A DNA stretch of 64,000 nt from Cryptomeria japonica (lineage: Eukaryota > Streptophyta > Pinopsida > Cupressales > Cupressaceae), in contig NC_081415.1 of the NCBI RefSeq assembly GCF_030272615.1, forward strand, positions 508,009,873-508,073,872, given 5' to 3'. This document shows positions 48,801-59,345 of this stretch, one piece after another (position 1 is the first letter of the stretch; each line of letters starts with the position of its first letter). The notes under the pieces are model-generated. The model was given only the letters and a program-made list of their open reading frames with translations, searched no databases and was not told where the DNA came from. The position numbers and the translations under genes were made by a program.

Positions 48801-49940
48801 GGTATCATTACTATATCTTCAATGTATGGTGTTCTCTCCTCCACCCCTCCTGATAATCCTTTCTGGTCCAAAGCTTGGATTAAGGGTCTGACCTATAAAA
48901 TCAACTTTTTCTATTGGACTATTCTTCAAAATAAAATCTTGACCCTAGATAACCTCAAGGGTAGAGGTTTTGCCTTTCCTAATAGATGTGCTCTGTATCT
49001 TAAGGAGGAAGAGTCAGTGGATCACCTGTCCATCCACTGTTCCTATTTTGCCTCGGTCTGGGAAAGATTTCTTAAAAGTTTTAGTATTGCTTGGGTGTTT
49101 CCTATAACTATCAGTGAGTTGCTCTACTCCTGGAATATCCATTGGTCTAACTCCTTTTTGAGATCTCTTTGGCAGCTATCACTTCTTCACATCCTATGGG
49201 GATTATGGAAAGAAAGAAACAATCGTATTTTTAGGGACATATCCCTGAATCAGGATATTGTGTCCCAGAAAATACAATGGGCGATTGTGGAGAATATTGG
49301 AATCATTGGGGGTCCTTGTTTTTCAACCAACCCCCTGGAATTAACATTTTAAGTTCCTGGAATTTGAAGAATGTTGGTCGCTCTGACCCCAAGCAAAATA
49401 AAATACTTGAAGCTAGATGGCAAACTCCCCCTCATGGTTGGCTCAAAGTCAATTTTGATGGTGCTGCAAAAGGTAATCTAGGCCCTGCGAGTTGTGGAGC
49501 TATTCTTAGAGATGGTAAAGGTATATGAAAGGAAATGATTGTTGTCCCAATAGGGAGTCAAACAAACCACAAAGCAGAAGCAATGGCATCTCTCCAAGGT
49601 ATTCTCCTCGCTAAAAGATGGAATTGCCCCTACATATGGATTGAAGGGGATTCAAACAACATCATTAAATGTCTCAAGGGGACCTCTAAGCCCTCATGGT
49701 CTATCAATAATATTATAAAAGCCATCAGAGACCTCATTAGCACTTTTGAAAAAAGTTACATATCTCATATCTACCGTGAAGCCAATGGGTCTGCTGACTA
49801 GGCAGCCAACGCAACGGCCACTAAAGATGAAATGATTACGTGGACGGGAGAACAAGGACTCCTTGAGGATGTCAGACTAATCATTTTTAAGGACCAATAT
49901 AGTAGCACTCCAAAGATTTTTGATGGACAAAACAATAATG
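45811..49940 (+). pseudogene. LINE-3 ORF2: endonuclease, reverse transcriptase, RNase H
   Basis: Endonuclease: MKIISWNIRGLNN, LIQETKM, WLDMGDFN, CLDRTLI and the catalytic SDHFPI. RT: DKFRPISLCNSFYKIISKVL, NGFVPGRQI, LKLDLSKAYD, GLRQGDPISPILF, catalytic FVDDT, and INWAKSEVIF with YLGLPM. zf-RVT-like: CALYLKEEESVDHLSIHCSY. RNase H: WLKVNFDGAAKGNLGPASCG, NHKAEAMASL, IEGDSNN, SHIYREANGSAD. Stops (mostly TAG or TGA at former Trp or Gln) and frameshifts near 47540 and 48170 inactivate it. It matches the full plant L1 order. Confidence 0.9.
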
Positions 49941-50107
49941 AAACGGACTAAATGGAGTACTCTGAGTTATTATAATATTGTCAGCACCATTTATTATAAT
50001 ACTCATTCTATCACTTCCCACGCTTTCTGGGTAAATTTGGTAGCTCTGAAAAACTTTCTGTCTAAAAATCTCTGCAAGTTTCAATATTCTGCTCTGAATA
50101 GCGAAAA

Positions 50108-51800
50108 CATGGGCGGAAATAGACATCGATACGAACCTAGCAGCTGCAAGGAATGGAAGCAGAAGGAGGAGGTTTGGAATATTTTGTAGAAGGGTGGGTT
50201 TTCTAAATTTATGGAGAGACTCCATGGACGGGATGTTCTTCTACAAAAACTGGAGAAAGGGCACATTGAAGATGGGAGACCAGTCTGTTGTCATAGAAGA
50301 ATACCTTATCGTCCAAGCCACAGGTTTTCAAAGGGAAGGAAGCAACTTCTATAGAGACATAAGAGTGAGTAAGGAGGCCATTGACAAATATCCTAAAACC
50401 GAAAAGGAGAAAAAATGCCTAGTGAAGCTAAGTAAAACTTACTATCCACCTAGAGTTTTTGTTAAACCATGGCGGGAGATCCTCTTTGTTATAATGTGCT
50501 ATATTACATTGGATGGTAGATTTACTAAAGTATATGACTACCATTTTTTTTGCTGAATCATTTTAGGCATGATGAGAAGGTTAACTTTCCTTATTTTTTG
50601 TTATGCTCTATGAATGCCACCATTAAGGCCTATAAAGAGAACCCTATGGGGGACACTGCCATGCATCAAGGCTTAATGGTTCTCATTTATGACTATCTCA
50701 AGACCAATCAAATTGCTCACCCGCAACCCTCTATTGAGTCTGAGGAGGATAGGTCAGACTCTGTTTTTTCTACAGATGAGGGTTCCGACAGTGACCCAAT
50801 GAGTGACTCTGAGGAGAGTTTGGATGACTTGGAATTTGAAATAGGTAAGAAGAGGAAATATATGAAAACCAGGCCTTCTTCCTCCAAGGGTAAAAAATCA
50901 AAAGGCAAAATCCTCCAGATTAGTTCCTCCTCCTCCTCGGAGGTCTTTGAAGATTCAGAGAAGGAGAAACTCCAAGGTTATCTGAAAAAGAAAACTAAAG
51001 TCCATACACATACTAGAAACAAGCAAAAGAGAAAGGAGGAGAATGTGAAGGAGCTGGAGGTTCATAAGCAGGAAAAGGTTTCGAAAGCTTAACAGAACCT
51101 AGAGGAGGTGACCATTGGAGATGTTCATAGGGTTGACGATACAGCTACTGTTGGTGACACTCTAAAAAGGGAACATGACAACTCCGGTAAGATTGGTCTT
51201 CCCCCAAACCCTCCTCCTGAGGGTATGAAAGGTTTTATGGACACCATGGAGTGGTTAATAACTAGTTACAAGAAAGTTGTGGATGACAACAAGAAGCTCA
51301 ACCACAGAATTCAGATTCTGGAAACTATCAACACTGGGGAAGGGAAGACTATGGCTGATTATATGGAGGATTTGAAAAATACTGTCATAAAAGCTGAAAA
51401 TATAAGAGACTCCTTCAACCCCAGATTCAAGAAAATAGAGAAAGACATGCTGGAGAGGAAAACTAATGCTGACGCTATGGATCAAACTATATCGGGCACT
51501 GTCAATAAAGTTAGCAAAATTGAGGATTACCTCAAGAGTATTATAGCGTAAATTTTAAACATCCTGAAGGTTTCTGCTAGCAATACTAAAACTCTAATCA
51601 GCAAATTGGATGAGGAGAAGGATACCCTGGATATTGACCCTAACACTGAAGGCACAGGAGAGGCTCAAGGACCCAAAACAAGAACCAGAGGTAAAAAGAA
51701 AGAAAAGAAGCCTAATAAGGACCTGGATGATCTCAAAGTTGTTGCAGCCACCTATGACTAGTTGGTGATAAAGGTGGAGGACTTTCTAAAGACTATCTAA
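50108..51800 (+). pseudogene. LINE-3 ORF3: unknown protein, acidic/basic and coiled-coil
   Basis: It starts MGGNRHRYEPSSCKEWKQKE, 170 bases after the end of RNase H. A folded-looking domain follows (VVIEEYLIVQATGFQREGSN, WREILFVIMCYITLDGRFTK, FRHDEKVNFPYFLLCSMNA), then an acidic Ser-rich segment (SEESLDDLEFE), Lys-rich stretches (KGKKSKGK, NKQKRKEENVKELE), a proline patch (GLPPNPPPEG) and a coiled-coil-like tail (ITSYKKVVDDNKKLNHRIQI). Two frameshifts (about 50260 and 50555) and a few stops break an otherwise continuous protein of about 540 residues. I recall similar EEYI--ATG-P--G / W---L--I--YIT--GR domains in repeat-derived plant proteins, but I cannot name a family. Its place before the LINE 3' UTR makes it part of the element. 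Confidence 0.6.
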
Positions 51801-51980
51801 CTGTGTAGTGCCTTCCTTGTTTCTTTGTTGTTTCTATCTTTTGTTGTCTTTTCGGATTGCTGGCTTTTTTGCCAGTCGTTTTGTAAGCGGTTTATATGCT
51901 CTCGACTCTTTGATGACTTATCTTAGTTTCCTATGTTAAAGGTTTTGGGTCCTGAAAACCTGTTTTTCTTAATTAATCAG
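51801..51980 (+). other. LINE-3 3' UTR
   Basis: T-rich sequence with a GCTGGCTTTTTTGCCAG hairpin (stem GGCT/GCCA type) and the end phrase CTTAATTAATCAG, typical of plant L1 3' ends. Confidence 0.6.
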
Positions 51981-52721
51981 AACATTCATTATGGAAATAG
52001 CATATGATAAAACCTCTCTAATAGTAAGATATGACACACTTACCTAAGAGCACATTGAAAATCACTCAACCAAGAGAACATCCAACACAAAATTAGTAGG
52101 AACTTTATATGTAATTCATGCTTAATTATCACTTGTATAAATCATAAGGTGGATTTAATGTTAATACTTTTAAATTAACAAAATAAGATTGCAATGTTGA
52201 CACTAAAGATCAAGAGAAGAGTAAAATAAACCAATAGAACCACCACATATCATTAGATTAAAACATGCTCATTATGTACATTTTTATATGAAAGCAAATC
52301 ACTTTTCTACCAAAAAAAACAAAAAAACAAACAAACCAAATGCTTGTCAAGTTACTTTACTAACTGAATACCATAATTTGAAATGCTTTAATAGTGATAA
52401 TTTCAAATTCTTTATTATTTGCTTAATACTTTTGGCAACCTAAGTTCAAAATTCTTTGTGATCATATTTAGAAATTTTAGGTTCTTAGGAACATAACAAA
52501 TATTTAGAATCCAATATTTCCAAATTACAAAAGAAAAGGTAACACAATCACATTAGACACAAAAATAAAACCCATTAATAATTTTAATGATTGTATTTAG
52601 AAAACATTAATTATATTCAAATTCTAAAATTGTTATTCTATAAGTATCAATAATACTATGCATAATTAACAAAGAATAAATCATCTAAAATTTACTTCTA
52701 TTCAATATATCTTTAAAAATT
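51981..52721. other. AT-rich sequence, no gene seen
   Basis: No motif or frame is recognised between the LINE-3 end and the SINE target duplication. Confidence 0.5.
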
Positions 52722-52734
52722 AATACAATGAGTC

Positions 52735-53009
52735 CCTTGGGATGACCCCACAATGCAACGGTTAGCTGCGAGCCTCCTACATGGAAGGTCTTGGGTTTGA
52801 GTCTGCTCGAGCCTCATGTGTCCCACACACAGGCAATGGAGAGATAAGGTGATGCCTGAGCATGGAAGATAGGACGACACAAGGAGATATAAGGGTGTTA
52901 ATGCCAAAAAAATATGAGGAGGATGAGGCCCCTAAAAAATGTGTTCTCACTAGTTCATAGCTCCAGTCAAAACCGATTCAGCTTCAACCCATTACCGATC
53001 AAAAAAAAA
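52735..53009 (+). mobile_element. tRNA-derived SINE
   Basis: A perfect 13-bp target duplication AATACAATGAGTC (52722-52734 and 53010-53022) brackets 275 bp. The head carries Pol III promoter boxes: CAATGCAACGGTTAGC (A-box region, about 52751) and GGGTTTGAGTC (B box, 52793). The tail is CCATTACCGATC followed by an A-run. Length, boxes, A-tail and duplication are all typical of a SINE, and the perfect duplication suggests a young insertion. Confidence 0.85.
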
Positions 53010-53128
53010 AATACAATGAGTCTCTTGTCTTTGCTTATTATGTAAATTGTCAATACCTAACCCAAATTTATTACACTCTAAAATCAAAATTATTATACTT
53101 AATTTTAAATTTGACAGAAAATATATCA

Positions 53129-53268
53129 TTTTTTTTTTAATAAGTAAATAGCTACATAGGGGCAACACCCTTGTATTAAACAAAAAGGAGGATACAAGGC
53201 CTGATTCAAAAAGAGCGGTAGGGGGAAAGAATCAGAAAGAAAACCCCCTACCATAGCTCAAGTCTAAG
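53129..53268 (-). mobile_element. Short 5'-truncated LINE 3' fragment
   Basis: Minus strand TTGTTTAATACAAGGG, GTTGCCCCTATGTAGC and TTACTTATT plus A-run is the characteristic 3' end of plant L1 elements. It is flanked by ATATATCATT and ATATAACATT on the plus strand (9 of 10 identical), a likely target duplication. It landed right beside the end of LINE-1. Confidence 0.65.
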
Positions 53269-53280
53269 ACATATAACATT

Positions 53281-54820
53281 TTTTTTAATTGATTAATGGA
53301 GCATTATATTAAATTCAAATAAAAACATACATGATCTGTAGAAATATCATGAAACAATATCTAGACCCTACTCCTAAAAAAAAAACCGTCTACAAAAATA
53401 ATCTATCACAAAAATTCAACCGCCCAAATCTACCCACCATAATACAAAATGGGGCTCATCCCCTAATACAAAACACTTTGAAACTATACCTATGCTATGG
53501 AATCAATTAATCTAACTTGCTTGTTGAAAAAATTTACCCTTGGAGTCCACCATCTTGATCTAGGCTTGCATGTCGTCTTCCTTTCCTGATAGTTCCCTGT
53601 GACTTGAGGACTCACCATTGTGTAGAAGCCGAGCCATCTTTGCCTTTGTCAAACCCATTGGACACCCACGTTTTCATTTCAGAGGAGACACATCATCCTC
53701 TGGTTGCATAATCTATATGTGAGGCCCCCATTTTGCTAACTCTTCTCTGATACTCTGCTCTTTCCTTATCCTTGAGCATTCTTTTACACCATTAAGCCTA
53801 ATTTGGGCAGATGACCTAGGCACCTCCTTGTTTCTATTAGCACTCCAAAGGAGGAATGACCTCAGTAGAGGAGCAAACTCACTCACATGAAGCCAGTCAC
53901 CACCAGGGCACACAAAAAATTCTCCATTTCTCGCCATCCTGATTATCTTCTCTATTCCCCAACACCATTCCTTCTTCACACAATTATTCATTATCTAGTT
54001 CATAGAATCATGCATTTCCAGTTCTAGGCACCATGCCAAAAATACCAAAGCAATGTCAACATTGGTTCGATATCGATATTAAACTTTCAAATATTCATTT
54101 CCCAATATTATTTTAACTCTGTTGAGAAAGTCTTGATCTTCAATTTTGAATACATGAGTCAAACATTCATTCAAAAATTTTCCCTAGAAAGCAACCATTG
54201 ATTTGGTTGATTGCAAGGAGAAATTTGCCTCCATGGAGCTATCGTCGATGTCTCGTTGCACTACCAACTTCTTGAAACTTCATTGAGAAGTTAAATGAAT
54301 GACATCTAGCACAAATGCCAAGTCAACACCCTTGCATATCATAATAATCCCTATGACCAACCACTCTACCAAATATCTCATTAAATGAGGTATTAATGAG
54401 CATCTTTGTTTTTAACCTCACCAACTACAGAGGAGTCATTAAAGCCACATTCCAAATCCTTCAACATGTTTCCCATGACAAAATTAGTAAGTTGTTGGAG
54501 CGGCGTCCCATCTTCCATAAATTTCAAGATCAAACCTCATTCGAAAATATCTCCATCCATTGCCACCATAGCCAATCCTTACCAACTATGATCTTCTTCT
54601 ATACTACATATCTCCCTTCTAATATTCACACAAGTTGGGGGTCTAATCAACACCATCATGCTTATTTGTCAATCTTATCACATATAATCCTCTGTCCACC
54701 TTGCTAATTCACCATGCTGATATTATATGCCACCTCACATCCATAAGAATCACCCCCCTGAGAATTCACATAATCCCCCTACACTCTAAGCATTAAGCAA
54801 CCCATTGAACCATTTGATTT
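53281..54820 (-). mobile_element. LINE-1, 3' part with ORF3
   Basis: The minus strand runs from the copia-4 LTR end down to CCATTAATCAATT and an A-run at about 53281. It holds the ORF3 described separately. Its 5' part is inferred to be 28404-28886 on the other strand. The flank after the A-run, TGTTATAT, equals the flank before LINE-1 at 28392-28402. Confidence 0.65.
53520..54250 (-). pseudogene. LINE-1 ORF3 (unknown protein, homologous to LINE-2 ORF3)
   Basis: MEANFSLQSTKSMVAF begins a protein continuing HVFKIEDQDFLNRVKIILGN, YRYRTNVDIALVFLAWCLEL, EWCWGIEKIIRMARNGEFFV and CPGGDWLHVSEFAPLL, then RSFLLWSANRNKEVP. It ends in a KWGP phrase and a basic tail. It is co-linear with LINE-2 ORF3 at 57050-57760. 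Four or more stops are present. I do not recognise a family; the alternating hydrophobic blocks suggest a folded domain. Confidence 0.6.
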
Positions 54821-55313
54821 TGTTAGAACTCGTGAAATGCGAATCCCACGAGCCCAATTATCTTCTGCAAGAATACCTATCACACATAAAGAGAGAACTA
54901 AACAACAAAATAATTGAAGACAATAACAATGCAATTGATTGAATTTCTTTGAAATTGATTGAGTTACAATGAAGGATATGACATCCTTATAAACAAATAT
55001 AACTCTAAAGATAGAAACCCTAAATGGTGGATTTTACAGGATAGACTGAGAGTTAAAACATAATGCATGAATCAGTCATGTATGCACAAATAACATAATA
55101 GACTAATTAAATGCATGAAACTCTCAAAATCTAAACATAGTTTGTTGTTCCTACTTTGCATTATGCATGGAGATAAATATTAATTAATTATCCCTAATTA
55201 ATTAATTAACTAAAAAATAAATGCCAATAACTAATTACTAATTAAGGCATAGATTATTTAGTGAATTAATGCAATTAAGTGAATAATTAATGTATGAATT
55301 ATTTACTCCAACA
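54821..55313 (-). repeat. copia-4 3' LTR
   Basis: Plus-strand ends are TGTTAGAACTCGTG and TTTACTCCAACA; it is the reverse complement of the LTR at 28887-29362. The flanking base run (AAATC on minus) matches AAATA before the 5' LTR at four of five positions. Confidence 0.85.
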
Positions 55314-56295
55314 CCCCCCCTAAATGCACAATTGGGGAGAGAGGTAAAAAATATGTAGGAAAAAAGCATGCAATATGGGTCCCGACATAAAGCCTGATGA
55401 GGTACCCACATGAACAAACATGGAATTTTCTCATAAACGAAGCAAAGGAGAAAACCCAATGGGAACAAAACTCCTCTCCAAAAGAGAAACAAAAGAAAAG
55501 CATGAAGAAACATTGAAGCATGAAGAAGCTGCAAACTCTGTCGTAGAAAGACTGCTATGATGCTAAAAACAACCTCTAGAAATAGGAATGTAAGAGTGTG
55601 CATATGGTAAGTATTCCATCTAACTGAAATGCATGGGTAACCAACCACTACATCTTCTTAGTACATACTAAATACATAGAACCTCCAATGCGAAACCAAG
55701 GAAGCATTAGCACCAATAGTAGAACCCCCCCCCCCCCCCATAATGCTGATAAGGGAGAGGTATGATAAGTACATTGAATCTGAATGTTATTCTCCACGAT
55801 GCTGGAAAAAGTAGAGATATAAGACAAGAAAGGTGGAGCTCGGATCACAAGAAGGCAGAATAGGACTAGAAAAAGCATTGTTGACTTTGGAAGGAAGAGA
55901 CAATAGCTTGGTAAGAAGTTTGTAGAAATGGACTTGAGATCTGGATATGTCTTCAATTCATCTTTCCGACTATATCTCATTTGTGAAAAATGGAGTCTGA
56001 ATGCACAAGATATGCACCCGAGAGTGCAAACAACAACTTCTGACTTCAACTGGCAAACAAATCTATAAAATAGAAAAATAAAAAAAAAATACCTCCATAT
56101 CTGAATCGGGCTCGGAAAGAGATTTCCAACAATATATGGTTTGCCCAATTTTGCCTTCGTATGCTCAAGTTAGAGCGAAAAAACCATCGTCTTGTCAAAT
56201 AAGGACTTGGAGAAAAAAAATGGCCCCCTTGGTGGCGGGGCGGTGGCTCCTCCGCGGAGATATGATGAGGTGGCAGGAGGGTGGAGCTCTGGTGG
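54821..56295 (-). mobile_element. copia-4, 3' part (leader end, tail, 3' LTR)
   Basis: On the minus strand: leader sequence 56295-56091 (identical in layout to 29900-30066: GCCACCGCCC, GACGATGGTTTTTTCGCTC, AACTTGAGCATAC), a tail with a G15 run (55725-55739 as C on plus), a polypurine tract (AGGGGGGG, 55314) and the 3' LTR. The leader starts exactly where the second leader at 30824 stops. No gag or pol is recognised. Confidence 0.75.
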
Positions 56296-57049
56296 AGTTT
56301 TATGGGTGGTCTGATGTAGAGCATCCACACACTCAACCAATTAAGGGAGATCTTTCTCCCAACTCACCTATCCAATTAGTTGATAACTCTTCACTCACTC
56401 ACAAACCCCTCGCCAGGCCATTGGTTACTCACAAGGCTTCAACACCCCAAAGACACACCCATTCTTCTCAAAACTCCTACAACCATTGAAGTACACTCAA
56501 ATAGGGCAAAATAACATAGCTAGACCCCAATCCAAACTTTCCAACACTCACTCACCACTAACACTATTTTGGTAACCACTCACTCAATACCTTCTTCGAT
56601 TAGGACTTCTAGTTGTCTTGGATACAACTCCCAATGCCAAGTAAATACTCACCATCCCTAAGAAATTCATAATACCATTGAGGACTCTTCTCTTCTTAGT
56701 CCAAACACCAACCCACAGCCCCCTTTCCACCTTAATAGACATAAATAAACCCACTTTTGCAACACTGTCCTACTGTGATAGTCTTAATTTGTTTTTGACA
56801 GTCAATGAACTTGGACCATTCCTTACCCATGAAACTTCAAACACAAGTAATTATCAACATACAAAGTTTATCACAGAGCTTTATCAGGGCCCCCCTCCTT
56901 TAACAGACAAATCAAAATTTCAAATATCCCCCACCCACTATATGCTATCGATATATCTACAATAATGTGCAATTAGAAATATAAAAGATTGATCGCAAGA
57001 TGAAAAAATAAAATAGAAACAGGCCAAGCTATTCTGCATCTACTTTTCC

Positions 57050-57760
57050 TTGCCTTTCTCACTTTCATTCCAACCTCCCTCTAGTGGCTCATCAGGATCA
57101 TCAATTTCATCGTCGTCTTCAGGTAGAAACTTGATCCATAGAGTTCACCGTAACTTCTTCTTCTTTGAGCCCCTCGGGAAGCCACGTTTTCGTTTGGATG
57201 ATGAAGCCCCATCTGAGTGTGCAGATTTCATCTCATTTGGGCCCCATTTGTCCATTTCGTGGCTCAACTCCTGCCTCTCCCATGCCATCAAGTGCTTTTT
57301 GACCCAATGCATTCCTATTTACGTAGAGGCTCAGTGGACCTCCTTATTGCAATTTGCGCTCCATAAAAGATATGGGTATAGAGGAGGTTGAAATTCACTG
57401 ACATGGAGCCAAGAACCATTCGAGCATACAAAGCCTACACCATTACACGTCATCTTCAAGAAACTGTCAAGGCCTCCACACCACTCCTCACGGATGCAAC
57501 CACACACAATCCATTCTACCTTATCCTTGTCTTCAAGCTTGAAACACCAAGCCTCAAACATGGGCGCAATGTCGATATTAGTGCAGTATTTGAACTCAGC
57601 CCGCATATATTCCTCCCCAAGGACAATCTTAACTCGGGTGATGAAATCCTTCTCCTCAAAATAAAACACATTCGCCAACCTTTTGTCTGCAATTGATCCC
57701 CAGAACGCCACCATTGGTCTTGCAACTTGCAAGGAGAAATTTGGTTCCATTTCAACTATG
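57050..57760 (-). pseudogene. LINE-2 ORF3 (unknown protein with basic C-terminus)
   Basis: MEPNFSLQVARPMVAFWGSI, NVFYFEEKDFITRVKIVLGE, KYCTNIDIAPMFEAWCFKLE and CNGVGFVCSNGSWLHVSEFQ are open over about 139 codons. After a frameshift a WGPNEMKSAH stretch, a Lys/Arg-rich block (SSSKRKRGFPRGSKKKKLR) and an acidic end (EDDDEIDDPDEP) follow. It is clearly homologous to LINE-1 ORF3. The better-preserved copy has no stop in its first 139 codons. A nucleic-acid-binding role is a guess from the basic block only. Confidence 0.65.
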
Positions 57761-58239
57761 GTCTAGGAGCTCTGGATTGAAGTGAAGATTAATAAGTATA
57801 CTCTAATGAAAATGTTTCCTTCTCTCTTAGCGGCTTTGCTTATTAAACATTGGCTTATGTTGCAAGCAAAAAACCCCTCCCAATATCATCGACCTTGTTT
57901 GGGATGCCATTAATGCGAACGACCTTTCAAATTAGCAGTGCTCAAAGGATATGACACTTTCAATTTCGCACGCAAATGGTACAAAGGAGCATCGTCGGCT
58001 TGATCAATCGTGACCCATCATTTATTTTCTCCAACTTACCTAAGAGATTTAGGGGAGATTTACATTCCTTTGCGCTCCCATTGCATTTTGTCACCATACT
58101 AGCAAGTATTACAAGCTTGTAATTGTCCACCTGCTTCCCTTGATCATCTCCATTGCATTGGTAAAATACGCCACCCAAAGCATTTTCCGAGGCCAACTTC
58201 AAATCACTCCAAGATATAATCATTGGAGAGGTTGGTATC

Positions 58240-58640
58240 CAATTTTAATTCGCCAACTTGCAATTCAAAAGCTTGGTGGCACACAAATCAACATCCTTAT
58301 TTCCTTCACGAAGCACATGAGACACTTTGAAACTATGGAAGAAATTAAGAAGATTTTTAATGCATTTAATATCTCTATCAATTTCCAGTTTTGAGCTTCA
58401 CCCTTGATAATGGATTGCATTATAATTTGAGTCTCTTTCCAGATGAAGTCTATCCACGCCTATCCTTTTAGCCAATTGAATAGCCAAAAGAGCCGCTTTA
58501 CTTTGGTTTCATTATTGGTCCCCGGGGCCAGTTTTTGTTTACTCCTAGCAATGACTACTTCATTGCTATCCTTGGTCATGCATCCGGCACTAGGACTCGG
58601 GTTTCCACGTGCCACACCATCAAAATTGACTTTTATCCAA
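58240..58640 (-). pseudogene. LINE-2 RNase H domain
   Basis: PESGWIKVNFDGVARGNPSP and PGTNNETKVK, then (after a frame change) LHLERDSQIIMQSIIKGEAQ and VSHVLREGNKDVD match the LINE RNase H core of LINE-1 and LINE-3. The Glu of NNEAE is retained (NNET). One frameshift is visible. Confidence 0.75.
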
Positions 58641-59097
58641 CCCGACTCGGGGAAACTCTAGTGATAAAACCTTTCCAAAAATTTACAAGGATTAACCCTT
58701 TGAGACCCATTAATGAGTAATTTTAATAAATTTTAATTATTTAAAACAACCTCTAAAATATTAAATTAATCTAAATAAATTTTCATTATTTAAATCAAAC
58801 TTTAAAATTATAAACTAACAAATAAATTTTTTATTATTTAAAACTAGTTTTAAAACATAAAATAGGGCGGGGAGGAGGGATGCGAGGTGGCAGAGATGGG
58901 GAAATCCCTTGGGCCCCACACCCCTTTGGGTCAGGTCTGCATGCGCAAGCCTGCAGCCCTGCACTGCTGGGTCCACAGGGGGGAGGTTGTGTGGCGCCTT
59001 TTTCCTTGTGGCCTATGCATGCACAAGTCCGTCGGGGGGGGGTTATGCACCCCATTCCCTCTCATTTAAATTAATTTTTAAATTTTATTTTATTATA

Positions 59098-59123
59098 TCT
59101 ATGTGTATGTGTATGTGTATGTG

Positions 59124-59157
<34 letters not shown>

Positions 59158-59246
59158 TGTGTGTGTGTATATATATATCTGTGTGTGTGTGTATATCTAT
59201 ATTTATATAGACACACACACACATATATATATGTATACACACACAC

Positions 59247-59281
<35 letters not shown>

Positions 59282-59345
59282 CACATAAATACATACATAC
59301 ACACATATATACATATAAATACATACATGTATATATGTATGTATG
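59098..59345. repeat. Compound TG/TATG/CA/TACA microsatellite
   Basis: About 250 bases of (TATG)n, (GTGT)n, (ATAC)n and (CACA)n, continuing after the solo LTR at 60323-60355. It occupies the place of a short GT run in the other LTR copy (about 39672-39682), so it has expanded greatly. Open frames here (YVCM or HTHI repeats) are artefacts. Confidence 0.9.

Larger units (their letters stand above)
44046..51980 (+). mobile_element. LINE-3: L1-type LINE with three reading frames
   Basis: ORF1 (DUF4283-like plus zinc knuckle), ORF2 (endonuclease, RT, zf-RVT, RNase H) and a downstream ORF3, all plus-strand and in a compact order, followed by a 3' UTR ending CTTAATTAATCAG. The element is nearly full length (about 7.9 kb) but carries many stops. 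Ends are approximate: no clear target duplication or poly(A) was found. Confidence 0.8.
56296..58720 (-). mobile_element. LINE-2, 5' part (RNase H and ORF3)
   Basis: It starts TTAATGGGTCTCAAAGGG at about 58720, within ten bases of the equivalent start in LINE-1, and inside the gypsy-B 5' LTR. RNase H and ORF3 follow on the minus strand, then about 750 bases without a recognised gene. Its 3' part with poly(A) is inferred to be 30825-31862. Confidence 0.65.
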
